A stretch of 20,250 bases of DNA from Candidatus Methanomethylophilaceae archaeon (GTDB lineage Archaea; Thermoplasmatota; Thermoplasmata; Methanomassiliicoccales; Methanomethylophilaceae), in assembly GCA_017455785.1 (NCBI GenBank), contig JAFSYZ010000154.1:1-20250 (forward strand), in the 5' to 3' direction. The position numbers and the translations under genes are program-made. This document shows positions 15,638-20,250 of this stretch, piece after piece; position 1 is the first letter of the stretch; the number at the start of each line of letters is the position of its first letter. Below the pieces are notes generated by a model, which saw nothing but the letters and a program-made list of their open reading frames with translations, searched no databases and had not been told where the DNA came from.

Positions 15638-17443
15638 ATGCTCATCCGTGCTGAAGCTATCACCAAGGCATTCGGACAACACAAGGTCCTGAACAGGGCG
15701 GACCTTCAGATAAACGAAGGCGACGCAATCGGACTGATAGGGATCAACGGTGCGGGTAAGAGCACTTTCATGAAGATCCTCCTGGGTGAAGAGAAGCAGG
15801 ACACCGGAGAGATCATAAGGAATACCCAAAGGATAGGTTATCTGGCACAGTTCGATGAGTCCTCGGATTGCACCGTCCGTGAGGTCCTCGGAAGACCTTA
15901 CGGCCATGTCGAACACCTGAGAAGAAGACAGGTCGAGATAGACGAGATAATGGCACAGGGTGGGGATATCGATTGGAACGCCCTTGCCGAGGAGAGCGCC
16001 AAGATCGAGAAGGCCCTGAACGAATCCGATTCCAAGGATGAGGAGAAGCAGATCGATTCCCTGAAGAAGGTCGGTCTTTCCAGGAGCATCATGGACAGGA
16101 AGATGTCCACCCTGTCGGGAGGAGAGAGGACCAAGGTCATGCTGTCACGTATCTTCGTCCAGGCCGAGGGCTGCGACATGCTTTTTATGGACGAACCTAC
16201 GAACCATCTCGACATAGAGACCGTTGAGAGTCTGGAGGATTTCATCCTCGAGACCCACTGTGCTATACTGGTGGTGAGTCATGACAGGTATTTCATGGAC
16301 AAGGTGGTCACCAGGGTCACGGAGATATCACACGGTAAGACCATCGAGTACAAAGGGAACTATTCGCAATTCGTCATGAAGAAACAGCTGGACTTCGAAC
16401 GTATGGAGAAGGAGTACAGGAGGTACACCATACAGAAGAGGGAACAGGAGAAGATCGCCGCCGAGATGCACAAGGACCAATGGTTCATGGCCCTGCACAA
16501 GACCAGGCAGAAGATGATCGACCGTATGGATGTGAAGGAGAAGCCTGAAGCGGACAGGGAGATCACCGTGAGGATACAGGCCGCCAAGAAATCAGGTAAG
16601 AATGTCTTCAAAACAAAGGGTCTGTCGGTCGAATTGGGCGGGAAGATGATACTGGAGAATATCGACCTCGATATCGACAAGGGGGAGAAGATCGGTATCT
16701 TCGGTGCCAACGGTGAAGGTAAGAGCACATTGGTGAAGGCACTTCTGGAGGAGATCCCATCTAAGGGAGAGCTATGGGTCGCGCCCGGTGCCAAGATCGG
16801 GTATTTCGCACAGCAGCACGAGAATCTCGATCTGGAACTGACTGCGGAGGAGCAGCTGATGCTCATCCTGGGGAAGGACAGACGTCCCGATATCAGGAAG
16901 ATGCTCGGACGTTTCTTCCTGTACGGTGAGAAGGTAGAGAGGCCCATGTCCACATTATCCGGAGGTGAGAGGGCCAGGGTCGCCCTGGCAGTACTGCTCC
17001 TGGATGAGTACAACGTGCTTGTATTGGATGAGCCCACTAACTATCTCGATATCCCTGCAAGGCATGCGGTCGAACAGGCTCTCAATGAGTACGATGGTAC
17101 TATTCTCGCAGTCACTCATGACAGGTACTTCCTGGATACTGTCTGTACGAAGGTTATCGAGGTCAAGGATCACCACATCAAGGTGTTCAACGGAACCTAT
17201 TCTGCAATGAAGGGGCGTCCAAATACCGTCGAGATCGTCATGGATGCCGATGAGTACAGAGTAGTATCATCATTCACCAACTGGGCCACAGGAAGGAAGT
17301 TCTCTTCCGGGGATAAGGTGCTGATAGCCCCTGCAGAGATGAAGAATTACGAATGGGCCATAGGTCAGGGTAAACTGAAGAAGACCGGGGGACGTCAGCG
17401 TAAGAAGGTGGACGTCTCCACGGCGGATAAGAAAGATCAGTGA
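15638..17443 (+). CDS. ABC-F family ribosome-associated ATPase
   Basis: A 601-residue soluble protein with two ABC domains and no membrane segments, the ABC-F layout (EttA/Uup/antibiotic-resistance type). First domain: Walker A GINGAGKST (35-43), signature LSGGE (159-163), Walker B D185-E186, switch H215. Second: GANGEGKST (356-364), LSGGE (440-444), D464-E465, H494. Both sites keep their catalytic residues. Between them a charged helical linker (about 240-320), rich in R, K, E and M, corresponds to the part that reaches the P-site tRNA. The last 75 residues form an extra basic C-terminal domain. ABC-F proteins act on stalled or antibiotic-bound ribosomes and are chiefly bacterial and eukaryotic. 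Start ATG 15638 fits the TATA spacing better than TTG 15626. Its end overlaps the convergent next gene by seven bases. Confidence 0.93.
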   Translation: MLIRAEAITKAFGQHKVLNRADLQINEGDAIGLIGINGAGKSTFMKILLGEEKQDTGEIIRNTQRIGYLAQFDESSDCTVREVLGRPYGHVEHLRRRQVEIDEIMAQGGDIDWNALAEESAKIEKALNESDSKDEEKQIDSLKKVGLSRSIMDRKMSTLSGGERTKVMLSRIFVQAEGCDMLFMDEPTNHLDIETVESLEDFILETHCAILVVSHDRYFMDKVVTRVTEISHGKTIEYKGNYSQFVMKKQLDFERMEKEYRRYTIQKREQEKIAAEMHKDQWFMALHKTRQKMIDRMDVKEKPEADREITVRIQAAKKSGKNVFKTKGLSVELGGKMILENIDLDIDKGEKIGIFGANGEGKSTLVKALLEEIPSKGELWVAPGAKIGYFAQQHENLDLELTAEEQLMLILGKDRRPDIRKMLGRFFLYGEKVERPMSTLSGGERARVALAVLLLDEYNVLVLDEPTNYLDIPARHAVEQALNEYDGTILAVTHDRYFLDTVCTKVIEVKDHHIKVFNGTYSAMKGRPNTVEIVMDADEYRVVSSFTNWATGRKFSSGDKVLIAPAEMKNYEWAIGQGKLKKTGGRQRKKVDVSTADKKDQ

Positions 17444-17796
17444 CAGTGGCAGTCGTGATCATGCTCATGACATGATGTCGCGGGATCGTACTGCAATCTT
17501 CCCTCTATGAATGCATCCACGTTCTTGTCAACATCACCGGACGCTCCCGGATAGACGGTTATGCCTTCGGAACCCAGCATGTTCCTTGCTCCTGCACCGA
17601 TTCCTCCGCAGATCAATGCGGTAACTCCCTTGCTCCTGAGATAGCCTGCAAGAGAACCGTGTCCGAATCCACCGTTGTCGATAACCTCTGATGAGACTAC
17701 CTTTCCATCTTCGATCTGATAGACCTTGAACTGTTGTGTCCTCCCAAAATGCTGGAAGACCTCTCCGTTCTCATAGGTCACTGCTATTGTGTTCAT
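17437..17796 (-). CDS. NifX/NafY-like protein with His/Cys metal tail
   Basis: A 119-residue member of the dinitrogenase iron-molybdenum cofactor biosynthesis family (NifX/NafY/NifB C-terminal fold; also MTH1175-like). Typical marks are EVFQHFGRTQQF (12-23), ALICGGIGAGA (60-70) and GASGDVDKNVDAFIEG (84-99). The last 11 residues, CHEHDHDCHCH (109-119), contain five histidines and three cysteines and probably bind metal. No nitrogenase genes are visible, so a nitrogenase role is not supported; small members of this family bind Fe-S or other metal clusters. The start ATG follows a TATA-like element at the leaderless distance. Its stop codon lies inside the last codons of the convergent ABC-F gene. 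Confidence 0.9.
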   Translation of the reverse strand: MNTIAVTYENGEVFQHFGRTQQFKVYQIEDGKVVSSEVIDNGGFGHGSLAGYLRSKGVTALICGGIGAGARNMLGSEGITVYPGASGDVDKNVDAFIEGRLQYDPATSCHEHDHDCHCH

Positions 17797-17817
17797 GATC
17801 CGACTGATGACGCCAGG

Positions 17818-17826
17818 GTTTATACC
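17818..17826 (-). promoter_or_regulatory. Putative TATA element of the NifX-like gene
   Basis: Minus-strand GGTATAAAC is centred 26 bases before the ATG at 17796, in the 54-base gap after pelota, predicting a leaderless transcript separate from pelA. Confidence 0.55.
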
Positions 17827-17850
17827 ATTAACGCCGTTAACAATCGTTCA

Positions 17851-18891
17851 TCATTCCACTTTGTATCTGAGAAGTGCCGCGAAACCGCCTAACGATGCCA
17901 ACTGTTTGCCTGCATCATGCTGTTCAGAGACTACGATCACATTCCCTTTCTGCGATTCGGTATCCCTTATCATCTTGTCGTAATCGCCGTCACGGAGTTT
18001 GGAGTCCAGAATCAGCAGCGTCTCCACAGCACCGGATTCGCATGCGTTGGATACTTGGGCCGTACCGTAGGTGGCGAGACCGTTCTTCCCTATCTCGGAC
18101 ATCACCTGTTCGACGGCTTCCATCTCTATGCCGACCCTCGATTCCCTGAGCAGGTTGGAACCCAATCCCTTCTTCATGAGCTCATTGACACCCTGCATCC
18201 CTGTCTGTCCTGTGTGGTAAACGAAAACCTTCGAGAAAAGTGAAGGATCCCTTTGCTTACCGTCATCCACCAGCAGTTCCTTCTCGAATCCCGGGCCTAG
18301 AAGCACCAACGGCATGTCAGGTTCCATCATAGGTCTGATCTTGGAGATGATCTCCCCATGATAATCACCCGCATCACCTTTGGTATCGTACTGCTTACCG
18401 CTGCGTGATGACCTTATGGTGGTCACCTCCTTCAGTCCGGACTGCCTCATCATCGCTATGGTGGCCTCGTCCTGGTCCAAGGAAACGAAGACGATACGGG
18501 GTTTCTTCGTATCGTTCACGGCACGTTGCAGCCTCTCCTTCTGGGATTCCTTCCATTTCTTCTTTGATATGGTGAGATTGTCCCCGACCTCGATCATCAG
18601 CGTATGGTGCTGACCTATGTCCTGGGGCCCGGTCTCTATCGTTCCCAGCATCTTGATCCTCAAATCGTCCTCTGAGAACTCGATCTTCTCCAACCTTATC
18701 CCGAGGGTCATCCTCTTCTTCTCGGTACGCTCGGCACGGATCTTGTCGTTTGCCTTCTCCTCCCTTCTAGTCGTAGAGGCGGTGACAAGGTCCCCTAACT
18801 CCACCACATTGTACAGGTGCCAGATGTCATCATCCGTCTCGATCCTGATGCTGATGCTGTTGTCGGCAGGGTTCTGTCCGAGAATGCGCAT
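17851..18891 (-). CDS. pelA: Pelota, mRNA surveillance / ribosome rescue factor
   Basis: Archaeal Pelota (Dom34), 346 residues, normal length. It enters the A site of stalled ribosomes with its GTPase partner (aEF1A in archaea) and, with ABCE1, splits them. Three eRF1-type domains can be placed: an N-terminal Sm-like domain (about 1-125, opening MRILGQNPADNSISIRIETD and carrying a basic ASTTRREEKANDK loop), a central domain (about 130-255, with PRIVFVSLDQDEATI and the GDYHGEII region) and a C-terminal domain (about 260-346, with ATYGTAQVSNACESGAVETL). It lacks the GGQ motif of release factors, as expected for Pelota. This is the strongest single indicator that the DNA is archaeal. It is divergent from the Cys-rich gene, with one TATA element exactly between them. 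Confidence 0.96.
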   Translation of the reverse strand: MRILGQNPADNSISIRIETDDDIWHLYNVVELGDLVTASTTRREEKANDKIRAERTEKKRMTLGIRLEKIEFSEDDLRIKMLGTIETGPQDIGQHHTLMIEVGDNLTISKKKWKESQKERLQRAVNDTKKPRIVFVSLDQDEATIAMMRQSGLKEVTTIRSSRSGKQYDTKGDAGDYHGEIISKIRPMMEPDMPLVLLGPGFEKELLVDDGKQRDPSLFSKVFVYHTGQTGMQGVNELMKKGLGSNLLRESRVGIEMEAVEQVMSEIGKNGLATYGTAQVSNACESGAVETLLILDSKLRDGDYDKMIRDTESQKGNVIVVSEQHDAGKQLASLGGFAALLRYKVE

Positions 18892-18913
18892 GGTACCCTG
18901 ATTACTTAGGTTG

Positions 18914-18920
18914 TATATAG
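18914..18920. promoter_or_regulatory. Single TATA element midway between pelA and Cys-rich gene
   Basis: TATATA (18914-18919) is centred 25.5 bases from both the pelA ATG (18891) and the divergent ATG (18942). The 50-base gap holds no second AT-rich element, so both transcripts would start at or very near their start codons. Confidence 0.7.
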
Positions 18921-18941
18921 CGGATAGTCGATTTCCCGTTC

Positions 18942-19400
18942 ATGGCGTTGTCCTATATCTGCGGTTGTTGCAAGAGGAAGCACACCCTTCCGCTGAAGTC
19001 CATGTTCGGAAAGGAAGAGGCCCCTGAATTCTGCAAGGATTGTATGACGGAGGTCACTTGTCATGCGTGTGGAAAGAAGTTCATCCCTTGCGAGAACCCG
19101 GATGTGCGCGTCTGGAGGGATGATGACGGTCTCGTCAACAGGTACAGCTGCTGTGAGGATTGCTTCAAGCAGAGACAGGTGACATGCCACAAGTGCAGGG
19201 AGATGTTCCCCGCGGAGCAGGCGTTCGAACTGGGCGGTTACCTCTACTGCTCGGAATACTGCCGCGATCATCTGAAGTGCGAATGGTGTCATCTGGAGTA
19301 CGACCGTGAGGGATGCTTCAGCGACAAGTTCTGCAGCCCCAACTGTCAGCTGCAGTACTACAACATAACCGACGACAAGAGAAGACGTATGTTGCCCTGA
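18942..19400 (+). CDS. Cys-rich protein with four zinc-knuckle-like modules
   Basis: A 152-residue protein with 20 cysteines (13%), not assigned to a named family. The cysteines fall into four modules: C7/C10 with C31/C34; C40/C43 with C71/C74; C82/C85 with C103/C107; C113/C116 with C131/C135. The last two have the CxxC-n-CxxxC spacing of treble-clef, LIM-like or MYM/TRASH-like fingers. C9, C50, C70 and C125 are extra. Each module would hold one zinc ion. There is no signal peptide or membrane segment, so it is probably cytoplasmic, and the lysine/arginine-containing ends (DDKRRRMLP) may contact nucleic acid. It is divergent from pelota and shares the promoter region, hinting at a link with translation or RNA, but that is inference. 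Start ATG follows the TATA at leaderless distance. Confidence 0.85.
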   Translation: MALSYICGCCKRKHTLPLKSMFGKEEAPEFCKDCMTEVTCHACGKKFIPCENPDVRVWRDDDGLVNRYSCCEDCFKQRQVTCHKCREMFPAEQAFELGGYLYCSEYCRDHLKCEWCHLEYDREGCFSDKFCSPNCQLQYYNITDDKRRRMLP

Positions 19401-19425
19401 TTTCGGATGTTGTCCGGCTACGCAT

Positions 19426-19441
19426 TGTCTGATTTCAGACA
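19426..19441. promoter_or_regulatory. Perfect 16-base palindrome upstream of carA
   Basis: TGTCTGA-TT-TCAGACA has seven-base arms and lies 25 bases after the Cys-rich gene and directly before a TATA-like element (ATTATAAA, 19445-19452). No T-run follows, so an operator for the carA promoter fits better than a terminator. Confidence 0.5.
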
Positions 19442-19444
19442 CCT

Positions 19445-19486
19445 ATTATAAACGCGTAAACGTGTGCGAAAGAAGTTGTTATATAG
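19445..19486 (+). promoter_or_regulatory. Two TATA-like elements before carA
   Basis: ATTATAAA (19445-19452) and TTATATAG (19479-19486) both precede carA. The second is centred about 29 bases before the ATG, predicting a near-leaderless transcript; the first would give a leader of about 35 bases. Between them is an imperfect repeat, ACGCGTAAACGTGT. Confidence 0.5.
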
Positions 19487-19511
19487 GGTCGGAATATCAG
19501 ATTAATCCTCG

Positions 19512-20250
19512 ATGGCAACTAACTTTTTGGTCTTCGGGGACGGAACCGTTCTTGAGGGGACTGCCTTCGGGTACGAAGGGGACTCCAAGGGAGAGGTCGT
19601 ATTCACTACTAGCATGGATTATCAGGACACATTCACGGATCCTGCGAATCACGGTAAGATGGTCATTTTCACATACCCTCTGATCGGTGATTACGGAATA
19701 ACTGCTGCATATGATGCATTGAAGGCATGGCCCAACGGGGTCATAGTACGCGAGTACTGCAAGCAGCCTTCCGAGATGTATCACGGCAAGGATATCGATA
19801 CCTACATGAAGGAGAAGCAGATAATCGGCATCTCCGGCATCGATACCAGGGCACTGGTCATCAAGATCCGTGAGAACGGTACGTTCAGGGGAGCGATCGT
19901 CAGGAGTAAGGACGATATAGCGAAGACCGTCGAGTGGTTGAAGGAATGTGACGGAAATCTGATCAACAAGGTCACACGTCAGGACATCAAGGCCGTTCAC
20001 AAAGGCAACAGCATCGAGGTAGGAATAATCGACTGCGGTGTCAAGCCGTTCTACCTCTGCGAACTGTTGAAGAGGTTCGATATTAGGGTCTTCCCCGCAT
20101 GCACACCCGCAGACACAATCCTCAAGAGCGGTGTCAAGGGCGTCATCGTTTCCGACGGACCAGGTAATCCCAATAAATCATGCGCCGTGGAGACCATCAA
20201 GGCGTTGAAAGGCAAGCTGCCGATCCTCGGTATCGGATACGGCGGAGGGG
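19512..20250 (+). CDS. carA: Carbamoyl-phosphate synthase small subunit, glutaminase site altered (3' end beyond edge)
   Basis: The first 246 residues of a CarA homologue of normally about 360-380. The small-subunit N-domain is clear: FGDGTVLEG (8-16), GEVVFTTSMDYQDTFTDP (27-44), TYPLIGDYGI (54-63) and SGIDTRAL (108-115), then the GATase fold with VGIIDCGVKPF and SDGPGNP (214-220). CarA normally hydrolyses glutamine and passes ammonia to CarB for carbamoyl phosphate, feeding pyrimidine and arginine synthesis. Here the nucleophile elbow, GICLGHQ in active enzymes, reads GIGYGGG (240-246): the catalytic cysteine position is G242. The residue equivalent to E. coli Ser47 is A45, and TSMTGYQ is shortened to TSMDYQ. 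The frame is intact, so this looks like a non-hydrolysing subunit rather than a pseudogene. carB is not in the window. Start ATG 19512 follows a TATA element. Confidence 0.93.
   Translation, partial: MATNFLVFGDGTVLEGTAFGYEGDSKGEVVFTTSMDYQDTFTDPANHGKMVIFTYPLIGDYGITAAYDALKAWPNGVIVREYCKQPSEMYHGKDIDTYMKEKQIIGISGIDTRALVIKIRENGTFRGAIVRSKDDIAKTVEWLKECDGNLINKVTRQDIKAVHKGNSIEVGIIDCGVKPFYLCELLKRFDIRVFPACTPADTILKSGVKGVIVSDGPGNPNKSCAVETIKALKGKLPILGIGYGGG

Noticed and set aside
16360..17037. A 225-codon minus-strand ORF rich in Ser and Phe
   Set aside because: Antisense to the ABC-F coding sequence; no start signal or domain.
17437..17796. Evidence for nitrogen fixation from the NifX-like gene
   Set aside because: No nifH, nifD, nifK, nifE or nifB is visible, and this small family is widespread in organisms that do not fix nitrogen.
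18906..20000. Two minus-strand ORFs of 178 and 167 codons
   Set aside because: Antisense to the Cys-rich gene and to carA, whose products and promoters are better supported.
20229..20250. CarA motif loss as a frameshift or edge artefact
   Set aside because: The frame is continuous from the start codon, the preceding LPILGI aligns normally, and the altered residues are complete codons.

Overview
The window looks archaeal. It encodes Pelota, several genes have a TATA-like element about 26 bases before the start codon with little or no leader, and Shine-Dalgarno sites are sparse. Corrinoid genes (cobN, cbiC, cbiF), moderate GC and several bacterial-type genes (RluF-like pseudouridine synthase, ABC-F ATPase, MMPL transporter) together suggest a methanogen-like euryarchaeon. 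My best guess is Thermoplasmatota/Methanomassiliicoccales, but that placement is inference from gene content and was not tested.

Layout. Bases 1-13252 are all on the minus strand: a cobaltochelatase CobN-like gene running off the left edge; an AAA ATPase with a DUF4143/nuclease-like C-terminus preceded by three 32-base repeats; a heterodimeric ABC exporter in a two-gene operon with an ATGA overlap; cbiC and cbiF with a one-base gap; an RluF-like pseudouridine synthase; and a large MMPL/RND transporter. The right part alternates strands: isocitrate dehydrogenase (+), a DUF1848 protein (-), an ABC-F ATPase (+), a NifX/NafY-like protein with a His/Cys tail (-), pelota (-), a 20-cysteine protein (+), and carA (+), cut by the right edge.

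How the genes relate. CobN, CbiC and CbiF all belong to corrin synthesis, but the ATPase and exporter genes separate CobN from the other two. A second theme is the ribosome: RluF-like, ABC-F and Pelota, with the Cys-rich protein divergently paired with Pelota. Membrane export is covered by the ABC heterodimer and the MMPL protein. Isocitrate dehydrogenase and CarA belong to nitrogen and central metabolism.

Most notable observations. CarA appears to have lost its glutaminase nucleophile: the expected GICLGHQ motif reads GIGYGGG, and another glutamine-site residue is changed too. Two divergent gene pairs (DUF1848/ABC-F and pelota/Cys-rich protein) each have one TATA element exactly midway between two start codons 50-53 bases apart, as if one box served two leaderless genes. 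The AAA ATPase gene begins inside the last of three repeats with exact 32-base spacing. No rRNA, tRNA, CRISPR array, insertion sequence or origin was recognised.
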